Source of the DNA: Fragum whitleyi
Taxonomy: Eukaryota; Mollusca; Bivalvia; Cardiida; Cardiidae
Length of the DNA: 64,000 bases
Direction: 5' to 3'
NCBI GenBank assembly: GCA_948146395.1
Contig: OX411545.1
Coordinates: forward strand, 15,365,526 to 15,429,525
In this document: positions 22,987-34,196 of the stretch, piece by piece
Layout: the number at the start of each line of letters is the position of its first letter
How positions within the stretch are numbered: position 1 is the first letter of the stretch
Program-made: the position numbers and the translations under genes
The notes under the pieces: generated by a model
Databases searched by the model: none
Told to the model about the DNA's origin: nothing
The model's input: the letters and a program-made list of their open reading frames with translations, nothing else

Positions 22987-23736
22987 ATGGCAAGGTGTAG
23001 ATTGTCTACAAATGAAAGATGGCGAATAATTGGAATGCGAGACTCTGGAATGTCTGGTAGAGCCATTGCCAGACAGCTGGGGTATCACCACAGTGTCATA
23101 ACACGTTTGGTACAAAAACACGCACAGACAAACGACGTTAAGGACCGTGTCAGATCTGGACGCCCTAGAGTAACGTCTATTGTAGAGGGTAGAGCACTTT
23201 TGCGTCACGTCAGACGTCTGCCCTTCACCAGTGCGCCTGTACTAAGGGACAACTGGAATACACACAGACGGGTCTCTATTTCAACAGTGCGAAATCGACT
23301 TCGGATGCCTGGGTATAAGGCACGAAGACCCCTCAAACGTCCAAAGTTACAACGGAGACATATCAATGAACGTCTAATATGGTGTAGAGCGAGGGCACGT
23401 TGGAACTTGGCATCATGACGTCGGATCCATTGGTCAGATGAGTGCAGCATGTTGTTGCATGTCACCGATGGCCGAATTCGTGTTTGGAGACAACCTAACA
23501 CCCGATTTGCACCAAAGTACGTCCAACCAACCTATCAGGGTGGCGGTGGCTCCGTTATGATATGGGTATGTGTCTCCTACGGCTGTAAACTGGACCTAGT
23601 GACAGGTCCAGGAACATTGACTGGCGATAAATATCGCGATAACATCCTTTTTCCTGTGGTAATTCCACACTTTGACAATCACCCTCTTCGAACAAGAACA
23701 GTGATTAATGCTCACGGATCTTACACACACTACTGA
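22987..23736 (+). pseudogene. Tc1-like DNA transposase, truncated pseudogene
   Basis: The frame opens MARCRLSTNERWRIIGMRDS with an N-terminal paired-type helix-turn-helix (GMSGRAIARQLGYHHSVITR), then GRPRVTS and a second DNA-binding segment (VSISTVRNRLRMPGYKARRP), as in Tc1 transposases. A TGA at about 23416-23418 replaces the expected Trp just before RRIHWSDE. The frame then continues without a shift into the catalytic core (LLHVTDGRIRVWRQPNTRFA, GGGGSVMIWVCVSYGCKLDL, GPGTLTGDKYRDNILFPVVI, PHFDNHPL). The first catalytic Asp (HWSDE) is present. The second, normally in a DDNARPH-like block, is replaced by NAHGSYTH, and a stop at 23734-23736 removes the third. The protein cannot be catalytic. 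Terminal inverted repeats were not recognised. Confidence 0.92.
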
Positions 23737-23739
23737 CTA

Positions 23740-24146
23740 AGATGTGACTGGAATTAATCGCATTTGTGTTATCTGACTTCTAAAACTAAGTTTCGTGTCA
23801 TAGACAACACCGTAAGTCGGCTTTGACAATAGTTTTTCATGTTTTAAAAAAAGGTGAAAATACGTCACTTTCATTTCAAGGTACTAAGTCAATAAAATTT
23901 ATCACCACCCATGTATTGTTGTGAAATTGTTAAGTCAACATACCATTTTCAACATTGGAACTCAATATTTACATCTCTGTTATTTTGAATTAATGCAGGC
24001 TCCCTGCCTTTAAAAATCGTCTGTCTAAAAACTGGTGGCGCTTAACTTCTTGTTCTGAGTATATATATCCGTCTGTTGTGAAATCGTTCGTGGCATTTTT
24101 TGACGGCTGCTTGTCATAGGAACTGGACTGCGTTGACTATAGGGTG
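23740..24146. other. Spacer after Tc1 remnant
   Basis: It probably includes decayed 3' sequence of the Tc1 element. No repeat end can be placed. Confidence 0.4.
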
Positions 24147-24240
24147 AGTGTCTTTTTCACTGCGTTTATTGGGGTATAAAGTGCAATTGCCTTAGCACAT
24201 GGCAATTTTGTACCCCAATAAACGCAGTAAAAAAGACACT
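24147..24240. repeat. Long hairpin, ~30-bp arms
   Basis: AGTGTCTTTTTCACTGCGTT plus TATTGGGGTA faces a nearly exact inverted copy ending at 24240. The loop region includes a second small pair (GCAATTGCC and GGCAATTTTG). It is either a tiny foldback element or a small-RNA-type hairpin. Confidence 0.75.
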
Positions 24241-24244
24241 GGTC

Positions 24245-24828
24245 CCTAATAATTGCAATTCTCTAGATCGAAGAAACTATTAAAGCTTCTAGTCTACTTT
24301 CTGCGCGTATATAGATTACACAACCCATTTTTAGAACGTGTATTATTTTTTTAATCTCGCCATCGAAGTGAAATGTCATAAAGAAAAAAAAAATGATACA
24401 CAAATAAACGGCATCTTTGAAATTCTTAGAGGTACGTATGACAAAGAACTTGTTTCCGCCAAGTTAGTCTATATTTTTAAACCGAAAATGGCGTGGTCGG
24501 TCTTTGATGGTCTTCGTGGACTTACTATTTTCTAAGTTTACGTCGGCTCAGCATCAGAACTGCATGCTTGTAATCGTGAATTCTTCCGAAAATATCTTAA
24601 TTTATGAAAGATTAAATACCAATGTTGCGTTGATGAACGGGAACTAGGTTAATTCGAGTTCCTACAACACAGGACTTGCAGATCGAAAGTCGGGGGTTCC
24701 CGAAGGACCTATTGCATTTTATACAGAAATAAAGTGCAATGGATTTCCCCATGTGATGCGATTTAAACCAATCAGAATTCTTTATATCATTGGATTGCAA
24801 TTATAACCTGATCCTTTCTAGGATTTTT
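24245..24828. other. Spacer, no supported feature
   Basis: Short frames occur here, but no domain, RNA or repeat end was recognised. Confidence 0.45.
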
Positions 24829-25261
24829 ACAGTTAGTTTCATCGTGAAATTGACATTCATCTCAATCAAAACCATTCTAAATTGCTCACTCAGCGCTCTA
24901 TTCATTCATTCCAAACACTCACTCAAACCATTCAAAAACGCTCATTGAAAAATATTGACTCAACAACGTCATCCAAAATAAATTTTTGATAGAGAAAATC
25001 GCGATTTCATTGACATAATTTAAATTGCTAGCGGCTTAAAGGTTCTTGTAGAAATAGGAAGCTATCTATACAACTTGTATGCATACTTTATTAAAGGGAG
25101 GTAATCAATGTCGCAAATTTTGTTCATCCTGAACAAAATTTGCGACAAAGGATTACCTTCCATTAAATTCTCTCAAAACTCGCTCCTCACACTCATTCAA
25201 TTTCACTCCTTAATCATTCCAAAATCATTTACCTTGTCAATTTCACAATATTGTTAACTGT
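24829..25261 (-). mobile_element. MITE-A, full-length copy
   Basis: It starts ACAGTTAGTTTCATCGTGAA and ends ATATTGTTAACTGTA with TA on both sides. The central palindrome at 25095-25160 is nearly perfect (AATGTCGCAAATTTTGTTCA and complement). Confidence 0.93.
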
Positions 25262-26004
25262 ATCTAGGCTTTCGTAGCACAGGTAGCGCAGAGCATTATA
25301 AGCGTATGTTCAAAAATCGCTAGTCTGCACTGGACACGATGAAAAAGCTCCGTATGGTCGTCATACGAACGTCGATTTTGCGATAGTTCGTTACTGTAAA
25401 TTTGACCTTCGTCATCCGACGATGCCTTCTTGGTCTTCTTATGGAGATCGTACGATGGCCGTACGATTTTCACTAGATCTTACATATTGATCTCACACTC
25501 TTTGTACGCGGATCTAATGGTTTTCTTGTGGCATATTCTCACGAGCAGCTCTGGTCTTTGTCTTTATAGATCTGTTTATTTCGTCTAACAAAAACAACAA
25601 CAACAAAACGATTTTTTTTTAAAAAAAACTGAAAGGCCTAGCGAATTCAAATCCTGTACAGGCGTTGTAGAGATACATGTATCCCATGGTCATCGGGCTA
25701 AGAAAAATTAGACCACAATACCTAATGTCCGCATTAACACCGCGTCGTGACCGGTCTACAAACTTACACTCTAAGGAAGAGTACTTGGCAAATCTTTCGG
25801 TTTCTGTAAATGAATGTGGACCGCAAAACTACTTTGTGATTGCCGTGCAATCATTGCACAGATGTTTGAGGGATATTTTGGCAGTTTTGTAAAAGCTGTA
25901 AGGGTACAAAGCTATTTTGTAATCACTATCTTTGTAGTTTTGACATCGCACGGTGTCAAAAATATTATGCAAAATGTCGTACCGCTTCCTCTGCCAATGC
26001 AAAC
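25262..26004. other. Spacer, no supported feature
   Basis: Short self-complementary CGTACGAT/ATCGTACG motifs near 25350-25460 may belong to an unrecognised MITE. No gene was seen. Confidence 0.4.
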
Positions 26005-26127
26005 CTGCTCTTCATTCAGGATGATAAATTGGTGCAAACTATCTTAAAACTATACCCCGCGTTGAACGTGCACTTGAGTGGAATATGATTTGCAAGTTGT
26101 GTGCACCGCTTTGTCATCCCGAAGGTA
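26005..26127. repeat. E-family palindrome, copy 3
   Basis: A decayed copy: CATTCAGGATGATAAATTGG at the left and TTGTCATCCCGAAGG at the right, with CCCGCGTTGAACGTGCACTT in the centre. Confidence 0.65.
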
Positions 26128-26396
26128 GGACAGGCTAAAACACAAAACCTTTCACGCATCATCTCGATTGAAGGACACCTCTTGCAGAAGTATTTTAAAT
26201 CAATTTAAATAATTTTCTATACGGGCACACTACACAAAAGTTAAAACTATGGGTGTGTAGGACAAAAAAAATGTTTTATACGTGTGCGCTTTAAAAGACG
26301 CATGCATGAACATATTTTTACGCACACGTGTATAATTACGTTCGCTCGTAAAACATAGAGGACGCACTCGCGTTACATCCACGTGAACACCTTCCT

Positions 26397-26521
26397 CTGC
26401 GCTCAGGATGACAAAACAGGCAAACAGTTTGTCAATTATACCCCGCTTTGTACGTGCTATTGCGTGCAAAGCGAGATATAATTGGTAAACTGTTTGCACC
26501 ATTTTGTCATCCTGAACGCAG
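26397..26521. repeat. E-family palindrome, copy 4 (best preserved)
   Basis: CTGCGCTCAGGATGACAAAA at the left faces TTTTGTCATCCTGAACGCAG at the right. The inner arms carry CAAACAGTTTGTCAATTATA and its counterpart around a GTGCTATTGCGTGC centre. Confidence 0.85.
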
Positions 26522-26599
26522 TACTGTTTAATGCACGTGTACACGATGTTCTACAGCATGCACGACTTCAGGAGTTCTTTTGCCTAAATTGTTTAAAAA

Positions 26600-26849
26600 T
26601 CATGTAAAGTGTTTGAGACCCAATTTTATTATATATCAAAATGAAGCTATTTATGAGCATAGGCAGTTAAGCAACACAAGACTGCCATAGCTATAGGTAT
26701 GGCCAAAACATTGTGTAAAAGTGGTCTTATGTTGCTAAACTGCTTGTGCTAAAAAATAGCTTCAATTTGATATACAATATACCTGGACATACTGCTTTTT
26801 CTCGGCAAATAAAGCGTCCTTAAAATCGGGTCTCAAACACTTTACATGA
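26600..26849. mobile_element. 250-bp TIR element with perfect 22-bp ends
   Basis: TCATGTAAAGTGTTTGAGAC (plus CC) at the left has an exact inverted copy at the right. A second inverted pair lies inside (AAGCTATTTATGAGCATAGG, GCAGTTAAGCAACA and their complements). It is noncoding, and this is the only copy I see in the window. Confidence 0.8.
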
Positions 26850-27082
26850 ACCTTAAAGAAGGATATGGCTAACCTTGAAGAACAGTGTCTGTGTAGAGAG
26901 TTGATAAAAGTACACGAAATAGTTAATTAGACACTCATATCTGTTTAATCTTTTCCACGTGATGATCCCCAACATTAGATTACTTAAAACCTTCATAATC
27001 CTAGAGTTAATTGCACTGAATTTAATCTTGTGGAATGTATGAGTTCTTATTGCGAAGTTGCTCTGTGTATATAATTGCTTTT

Positions 27083-27315
27083 TTTAACATGACCTACGTC
27101 GCGGGAATGGAATAAGAATGGATGGAGAGCGTATTGCAAAGCTATTTTGTTACTGTCAAATTGTCGTCATAATAAATGTGATGTTGCCATTTTACAAATG
27201 GCGTTATACGAGTTACGCATGTTATGCGAAAAGTTGAAAGCAATCAATTTTTAAATAGTTGTCTATTCAAAACTTTACGTCGTATTATAAATAAAATTTC
27301 AAATTTGCGTTCATT
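27083..27315 (-). mobile_element. Family D MITE fragment
   Basis: Reverse-strand match to the 3' half of family D: ATGACCTACGTCGCG, GCTATTTTGTTACTGTC, GTCGTCATAATAAATGTGAT and GGCGTTATA. The paired TGACGTCA sites have decayed here. Confidence 0.7.
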
Positions 27316-27392
27316 AAATTCAAAATTATTGAGATTGTCATCTAAAAAATAACAAGTTAAAGCACGGCGAAATTCCGGTTTTATCTAATCAT

Positions 27393-27829
27393 ACAGTTAG
27401 TTACGTCGCGAAATTGACATTCAACCCTATCAAAATCATTCTAAATCGCTCACTCGGCGCTCGATCCATTCATTCTAATCACTCACAAAAACATTCAAAA
27501 CGCTCAAACCAATTGAAAAATAAAGAATCAACAACGTCATTCAAAATAAATTTTTGATAGCGAAAATCGCAATTTCATTGACATTATTTAAATTGTAAGC
27601 GTCTTATAGGTTCTTGAAGAAATAGGAAGCTATCTATACAACTTGTATGCATTTTTTATGAAAGGGGGGTAATCAATGTCGCTAATTTTGTTCATCCTGA
27701 ACAAAATTTGCAACATAGGATTACCTTCCATTAAATTCACTAGAAACTTGCTCTACACACTCATTTAATTTCATTCCTAAATCATTCCAAAATCATTCAC
27801 CTTGTCAATTTCACGATGTTGTTATCAGT
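27393..27829 (-). mobile_element. MITE-A, full-length copy
   Basis: It starts ACAGTTAGTTACGTCGCGAA and ends CACGATGTTGTTATCAGTA. All arms and the central palindrome are present. Confidence 0.9.
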
Positions 27830-27948
27830 AGAAGACTTTTTTTTAATAAATTTGGTATTTCATGACGACCCATTCCACAGCCTTTATGTAACTGCGATTT
27901 TATTTGCATTACCATAATCTCCGCATTATAATGACTCTTGAAATTGGT

Positions 27949-28244
27949 ACAGTAAAGAACATTATAAAATTGACACTATTTCCGATCATAACCATTCTAA
28001 ATCATTCTCTCTCACCGATCCATTCCTGCCTCTATTCCAAACACTCACCAAAACCATTCAAAAACGTTAAAAAATAATTGATAAGCTAAACAATTAAATC
28101 CAAATCGCTGGATAAATAAGGATTGCACTGTCTTGGTTCGCGAAGGCATAGAAAGCTATTCATAAAACGATAATTCATATTTTATTATTTAAGGGAGGAA
28201 ATAGATATCGCTAGGTTTTTTGGGGTTTTTTTGTCTTGCTTTGT
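27949..28244 (-). mobile_element. MITE-A, 3'-truncated copy
   Basis: It starts ACAGTAAAGAACATTATAAA and runs through the right arm to GGGAGGAAATAGATATCGCT. There, half of the palindrome is replaced by T/G-rich sequence and the next MITE begins. Confidence 0.8.
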
Positions 28245-28657
28245 ACTGTTAAAGAAACATCGTGAATTTGCAAAGAGAATGGTTTCGGAATGCATTTGAA
28301 TGAGTGCGATGAATGAGTTTTGAGGGAAATTAAAGGGAGATAATCCATTATCGCTAATTTTGTTGAGGATGAACACAATTCGCGATACTTATTACTTCCC
28401 TTTAATGATATATGTATACAAGTTCTATAAACAACTTCCTATTTCTTCAAGAACCAATCAGACTTTACAGTTTCAATTATGTCAGTGAAATCATGATTTT
28501 TTATCTAGCTATAATTATTTTGAATGAAGTTGTTGATTTTACCTTTTTCAGTCGTTCTAAGCGTTTTGAAGGGTTCGACGAGTTTTTGGAATGAATGAAT
28601 TGAGCGCTGAGTGAACGATTAATAACAGTTTTGAATGAGATGAATGTCATTGATCGC
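28245..28657 (+). mobile_element. MITE-A copy, abutting the preceding one
   Basis: It starts ACTGTTAAAGAAACATCGTG and has the left arm, central palindrome (28343-28400) and right arm. It breaks off at GATGAATGTCATT. Confidence 0.85.
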
Positions 28658-28663
28658 TGTTCC

Positions 28664-28795
28664 CGACCTTGACCTCCAATATCGCTAATTTTGTTCATGA
28701 ACAAAATTAGCTATATTTAATCACCCCCTCCTTTACAAAGATATACGTACTTTTCTGTTTGTGTGTCTTTATTGACCAACAAGACACCGCAGCAG
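28664..28795 (+). mobile_element. MITE-B fragment
   Basis: It has the central palindrome (CCAATATCGCTAATTTTGTT and complement), then TATACGTACTTTTCTG and GTGTGTCTTTATTGACC, the MITE-B right half. Confidence 0.75.
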
Positions 28796-29310
28796 CCAAT
28801 TGAAGGAGGCCTATATTGATGAAGTAGATATATAATATCTTACTTGTCAGAAACTTGTTCTAAATCGAGACATGTCTAAATCAAGTCATAAATAACATAT
28901 TAAGCTAATCTTTTGTACGTGCAAAGTAACCCGTGTTTCTGTAAATACATTGTTGTCACCAATTTACATCGCCTTTCTAATATTCTATTCCTGGAAGTTG
29001 CAGTCTCTCTTAATTAATCAATTAAATGAAATTTCTAACTAACACTCCTTAATCCCATAACAAATTGGTTGTCGTAATTACCTGTTCATTATGAAAAAGT
29101 TCCTTATTGCATTTGCTTGTTTGATTATTTCCTTATGTAAAGATAAAGCTAGTCTAACAAGTCAAACTTTGAATGCTTGATATTATTTTTTAAGTTAAAC
29201 TGAACAACAAAAGAAACGCCACTCTAGAACAAGTGTATCTATACAGACATCTTTTGGTGAAAAGGTTTTTTTGATTTTTTGAGGAACAACCAGTTTCATA
29301 ACTGATGTTT
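28796..29310. other. Spacer, no supported feature
   Basis: No frame, repeat end or RNA was recognised. Confidence 0.5.
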
Positions 29311-29752
29311 ACAGTTAGTTACACCGTGAAAATGACATTAAACTCAATCAAAACCATTCTAAATTACTCGATCAGCGCTCCATACATTCATTCCAAACAC
29401 TCTCTCAAACCATTCAAAAATGCTCAAACCCATTGAAAAATATAGAATCAACAACGTCATTCAAAATAAATTTAGGTAGCAAAAATCGCAATTTCATTGT
29501 CATAATTCAAATTGTGAGCGTCTAATATGTTCTTAAAGATTGGGAAGCTATCTACAGAATTTGCAGAATATGCATATTTTATATAAGGGAGGTAATCAAT
29601 ATCGCTAATTTTGTTCATCCTGAACAAAATTTGCGGTATTGGATTACCTCCCATTAAATTCACTCAAAACTCGCTCCACACTTTTAATCGATTTCATTCT
29701 TAAATCATTCCAAAACCATTCACCTTGTCAATTTTACGATGTTGTTAACTGT
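29311..29752 (-). mobile_element. MITE-A, full-length copy
   Basis: It starts ACAGTTAGTTACACCGTGAA and ends GATGTTGTTAACTGTAA. The central palindrome is intact at 29588-29650. Confidence 0.92.
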
Positions 29753-29875
29753 AACACAAAAATTAGTAATTGTTGAGCTTATTGTGACGTGTTCGTCTAT
29801 ATCCAGCTCCAAACAAAGGACCCTACAAGTATGGCGAACTTGAATTTTGACGAATTTTTCGAAAAAAAATGTTGG

Positions 29876-30042
29876 TCATAATTATTATAAATAGAATATA
29901 AAATTTGTGCTCGTAAAATACAGAATTTATCAAACTGGTCATTTAAAACAGATAAAAACTCGGCGCAGCCCCGTTTTTATCTGTTTACAGATGACTCGTT
30001 TAAAAAATTCCGTATTCCATGACCACTGACTTAATATCCTCT
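29876..30042 (-). mobile_element. Family D MITE, 5'-end fragment
   Basis: On the reverse strand it carries the AGAGGATATTAAGTCAGTGG start, the GATAAAAACGGGGCTGCGCC hairpin and about 60 bp beyond it. The CRE-bearing tail is absent. Confidence 0.75.
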
Positions 30043-30071
30043 ATTTATTGTATGCTCGTCGGTTACACTTA

Positions 30072-30266
30072 CATTTGTCAATCCTTGGGCCGTGAGTTCG
30101 AACTCTTGCTCGAACCACTGCTTCTCTCAAGGACGTGAATACATCGTGATCGACTCTTTAAGCTAAAGTCTTCGTCTCAGTCGAACTAAAAAACCGTTGA
30201 TGATTGATCATAAATTTATCATGGTACCTACAGCTTGACTTAGCTGTAGTTACCATTTTATGATCA
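30072..30266 (+). mobile_element. Decayed tRNA-related SINE (family 2) plus hairpin
   Basis: A B-box-like GAGTTCGAACTC lies near 30094. The block CGTGATCGACTCTTTAAGCT and AAGTCTTCGTCTCAGTCGAA matches the tail of the 40535-40795 SINE. A hairpin follows at 30205-30266 (TGATCATAAATTTATCATGG and a near complement). Confidence 0.6.
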
Positions 30267-31073
30267 TTCACGGACCGTGCATTTTTTTAAATACCTTTTC
30301 AATACGCACGTGTGTACTATGCGTAATTGGTAGACACGCCATTGGTAATATAATTTAATTCATTCTCGTAAGAATGAAATTTGTATTGGAAAATGCTCTT
30401 TCATTTTGAACCCTAGCAAGACGTCCATAAAAGCAAAGCCTAAACAGAGAGTTGGATTCAGAATAAGAAACATGGCACTCCTAAAATCTCCGTCAATGTT
30501 GTTCATACCAGTTTTACAGAATCAGGGCCTAGTTTTCGCATGTTTCAGGCCACAGCCCACTTAGGCATGGGTAGAGACCAGAAAATATCTCACTGGTAAT
30601 CCGTTTTCTCATATAACGCCAATTAAGACCAGATATAGTGCTATACTATGAAACATTGTTTTCATAAGATGCACAATTGAAATAAGTACACGTTATGGTA
30701 CCCCAGGGCGATATTCAGGCCAATATAAATAAGCGATTTTCACAATCGAAAAGCTTTCATTCCAACAAGACATATCTCATCTTTTGAAAGCTGGTGATAA
30801 AATATTTCTCAAATATGTCATAATTTTAAAGTCGACTGTTTCATAGAGACGTCATAGTGTCAGACCAATGCTCCCCAAAATTGGTAGGTATCGTGGCAAC
30901 ACCTGTTATTTTTTTCTTCCAAAATTAAACGTATTTTAAATAAAAACACAGCTTATGCAGAACAAGGACCGCCATTGGTTTCCGTTAACTTCCCGTTGAC
31001 TTTAAGCAATTTAACAGAATTCATGGGGTCACATCGATTGAAGTTGTATGTTTCCCCATATGCAAATGTATAT
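30267..31073. other. Spacer, no supported feature
   Basis: Read on both strands; no gene or repeat boundary was recognised. Confidence 0.45.
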
Positions 31074-31336
31074 TTGTGACCCGTCACTCGAAATGGAACC
31101 ATATGGGAAGTGCGAAAAGTGTCAATCCTGGTCAGACTGCGCGACCTGCGCAGACTGACCAGGGTTGAAACTTTTCGCAAATGTCACATTACTGAATCCA
31201 AATGATTATTCTACCTTCCAATGTAATCATTTCCGAAAAAAAGTCTTCAAGTTGACCCACGCTTGATTAAACTACTTTTGTATATATCTACTTTATGGAG
31301 TTCCGAGATGGCCTCTTTTCGCGTGACGGGTCACAT
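31074..31336. mobile_element. GTGACCCGTCAC MITE, copy 2
   Basis: The left end is TTGTGACCCGTCACTCGAAA; the right end, reversed, is ATGTGACCCGTCACGCGAAA. An internal inverted pair surrounds CTGGTCAGACTGCGCG. It corresponds to 8299-8567. Confidence 0.85.
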
Positions 31337-31545
31337 TTTGTTCGACAGAAGGCAAAAAAGAACATACAATAGTGTAAAGTTTTAATTTTTGTTCAGTATA
31401 TTTTGCTCAGGGGACTTCCGAGAATCAAGGAAAACATTAAGGTTTCAATTAATTTTACTTCAGATATCTGAATGATATGAAAACAAAACAGAACATCAAC
31501 ATTTCAATTTGACACAATAATTTACGTTTTATCAAATGAACATTT

Positions 31546-31905
31546 ACAGTCATAAACATCGTGAAATTGACATGGTTAATGATTTTGGAATGATGCTTGA
31601 ATGAAATTGAAAAGGTTCGATTTTCAAAGAAATTAAAAGGTATATCTAGGTTATTTAAAAGAACATTTTTGTTATGTTTTGTTTAAATAATTGTGAGTCT
31701 CTTCGAACAAAATTCCAAATCACGTCAGCAAATGGGGCGTGTAATGTTAGATCGATCTGAATGTAGTTATAATTGTGTTGGCCGATTTTTGAGCGTTTTT
31801 TAATTTTTGTTTTTTTATTGAATTTTGGGCTTTCGAAAAGATGAACGAACCTTTTTGAATGGTTTTGATCGAGGTGGTTGTCAATTTCGCAATGTTACTA
31901 ACTGT
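31546..31905 (+). mobile_element. MITE-B copy touching the opsin stop codon
   Basis: It starts ACAGTCATAAACATCGTGAA and ends GTCAATTTCGCAATGTTACT plus AACTGTA. Its right end is 2 bp from the opsin TGA (31908-31910 on the minus strand). The reverse strand carries AATAAA at 31814-31819, about 90 bp past the stop, so this element may form the start of the opsin 3' UTR and supply its poly(A) signal. Confidence 0.88.
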
Positions 31906-31907
31906 AG

Positions 31908-32713
31908 TCACACCGATTCTGCTCGTCTTTTACTTCCGGTTCTCGAAATCCGGTCACTTCTCTGAGACCGGAAGTAAACAACACTTCGTCTAAAAAGCGA
32001 CATCCGGTCTTGGTACCTCTCCGAACAAATTCCTAAACTGACTAACTTCATTCTGAATTTCGGATGAAGTAAGGCGTAAATAATTGGGTTCATAACAGTT
32101 GAGAACTTCGCTAACAAGCATGGAATGCCAGAACCGAGACGTGTCACCAGATTGATGTTACCAAACATACCAATTAGTGAAACAGCCGCGTAAGGTGTCC
32201 AAGATACACAGAAAATAGTAATCACAATAATTGACGCACGTGCAGCACGTGACTCATAAGCCATACCCGTATTGTTCTTCCGCATTCTAATTGGAACCTC
32301 TTCTTCTCCGTATATCTTCTTAGCAATGGCGAATTCGTGTTTATGATGAGCAATGGACTTGAATATCATACAGTATGAGCAAATTATAAGAAATACTGGC
32401 AAGACAAAATGAGCTGTGAATATCGAAATCACATATAATCGCGTGTTGTAATTCCTTGTTAAGAAATCAAATGTACATGATGTGTTTGTTCCCTCTAGAA
32501 TGTATTCACCAAAACCTAGAAATGGCGTGGAACCCCAGATCACTGAATAAGTCCATATGCTTGAGATACATAAGGTGAAAGTTCGAGCTGACATTCTGTT
32601 TTGAGTTGGCAAAGATTTCACAATCACTAAACATCTGTCTAGTGCGATTAATGCTAGGGTGTTTATGGAAGCAAAACTGGAAACCGATCCAATAAATGCG
32701 TAAATCTGGCATC
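31908..32713 (-). CDS. Opsin, terminal exon (TM3 to C-terminus)
   Basis: This exon encodes 267 residues, starting at the conserved TM3 Cys (CQIYAFIGSVSSFASIN). It has TM3 with DRC where DRY is usual (TLALIALDRCLVIVKSLP); TM4; extracellular loop 2 with LEGTNTSCTFDFLTRN, holding the disulphide Cys and the Glu that acts as counterion in Gq opsins; TM5; and a third cytoplasmic loop with AIAKKIYGEEEV. It ends with TM6 FCVSWTPYAAVSLIGMFG and TM7 IPCLLAKFSTVMNPIIYALL, in which the Lys is the retinal Schiff-base residue and NPIIY is the NPxxY motif. HPKFR after TM7 is the Gq-opsin signature. The C-tail is short (about 45 residues) and basic. The acceptor TATACTTTCAG joins in phase 1 to the exon at 38392-38525. 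It is a light-sensing GPCR of the plasma membrane, probably Gq-coupled. Exact subclass (canonical or non-canonical r-opsin) is not settled. Confidence 0.93.
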
Positions 32714-32762
32714 CTGAAAGTATAATATTCATATGTAACACTCAACGCTAAAAGAAATCATC

Positions 32763-33333
32763 CAGTCAGACTTACAACCCGGGTTTCATACTCAAACGGG
32801 AAATCAGTATTCATTACAGGTTATAAGTCCCCTTTTCTATTACTGACCGGGTCTGTTCAGATTTCTCTCTAGACCCAGGTCCCTACTGACCCTTCAGTAT
32901 TATTATAAGAGTTTATGATAAGCAATGCTTTCTTAGTACTGTTTCGGATTCTTTCCTTCTTTTTTTCTTGATTTAAAAAAAAATGAATGTGAAGAGTTAT
33001 TTCTTTTATTTTCAACTTTATTTCATTACTTTCTGTTCAGATTCTTCTAAACCATTGGTTCTTTTAATAGATATGTGTTGACTCCAACCTTATACAGTTT
33101 AAATTGATTCCTCTTATCAAGCTTGTTGTCCAGATCAAGGGACAGTTTAGTTGGTATATCAGAATGTAAATGCAACCAGAACAAAATAAACAAAATGGGA
33201 AGCTTCTGTCAGTGTTATTTGTTTTTAGGATTTTGTAAACAGATATAGACAGGGCAGTTTACAATTTTAACTGTATATCTTATCTGCTAGATTTGGTGGG
33301 AAAATGGCAAAGCTCGGGTTGTAAGTCTGACTG
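32763..33333. mobile_element. 571-bp TIR element in the opsin intron
   Basis: The left end CAGTCAGACTTACAACCCG is exactly repeated in inverted form at 33315-33333, with weaker matching just inside. CATC flanks both sides (32759-32762 and 33334-33337) and looks like a 4-bp target duplication. It has no coding capacity. It lies 49 bp from the 3' splice acceptor of the opsin terminal exon. Confidence 0.8.
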
Positions 33334-33457
33334 CATCTGTAAAATGAATATTTAAAAAAACGACTGAGGACACAAAGTGTTTTGTAATGGTTTCGAGAAT
33401 AATTTCTATAAGATGGCATAAAAAGATAATTCTAGACCCAGAAAAAGCTATGCTAAT

Positions 33458-33862
33458 ACAGGTTAAGAACATCGTGAAATGACAAGATGAATGATTTTAG
33501 AATGATTTTAGAATGAAATAAAATGAGTACGATAAGTGAGTTTTGGGTAAAATCGATGAAGCTCTAACAACATCAATACTTTCGTCCAAATTAGTTGAAA
33601 TCATCGGTATTCGTTACCTTCCGTCGGTGGAATATAGGCAATTTATTTTTTGCTTCGAAATCCATAACAGCGAACAAAGTTGTGTCATGAATTGATTGTT
33701 TGAGTGAAATTTTAATCTTATTGAGCGATTTCGAAGTGATTAAACGGTTTCTAAGCATTTTTGAACGTTTTTTTTTGTAATGAATGACTGGGGCGCTTCA
33801 AGCGAGTGATTTAGAATTGGGTTAACCGAGATGAGTGACATTTTCACGATGTTACTAATTGT
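33458..33862 (+). mobile_element. MITE-B copy in the opsin intron
   Basis: It starts ACAGGTTAAGAACATCGTGA and ends CATTTTCACGATGTTACTAA. Left arm, decayed centre and right arm (GAATGACTGGGGCGCTTCAA) are all recognisable. Confidence 0.85.
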
Positions 33863-34060
33863 CTTAAACGATAAAGCCCAATCCTTAGTAGTTCGCACAG
33901 TCTGACCAGATTTGGAAGTTTTGCTCTTCCCCTGTGGTTCCTTAGTGCCTGACTGTCAAGCATGTGACAGATGACACGAGAACATTATTGGAAATGAGAA
34001 AGTTGCTCTGGCCATTTCGAAAATCTTCGTTATTTACATTACTTCTAGTCCAGCTGTATA

Positions 34061-34196
34061 AAGCTTAACCATTGGTTTAATATAAACCGGAAGTTATTGT
34101 AACCAATCAGTTTTGTTGTTTCAATTGACACAATTGAAACAACAAGTCTGATTTGGTGAATAATAACATCCGGATTATATTTAACCAATAGTTAGC
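34061..34196. repeat. 136-bp near-perfect hairpin
   Basis: AAGCTTAACCATTGGTTTAA and the following arm, with GTTGTTTCAATTG next to the loop, pair with the second half up to CCAATAGTTAGCTT. It lies in the opsin intron. It may be a foldback MITE or a hairpin RNA source. Confidence 0.75.
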
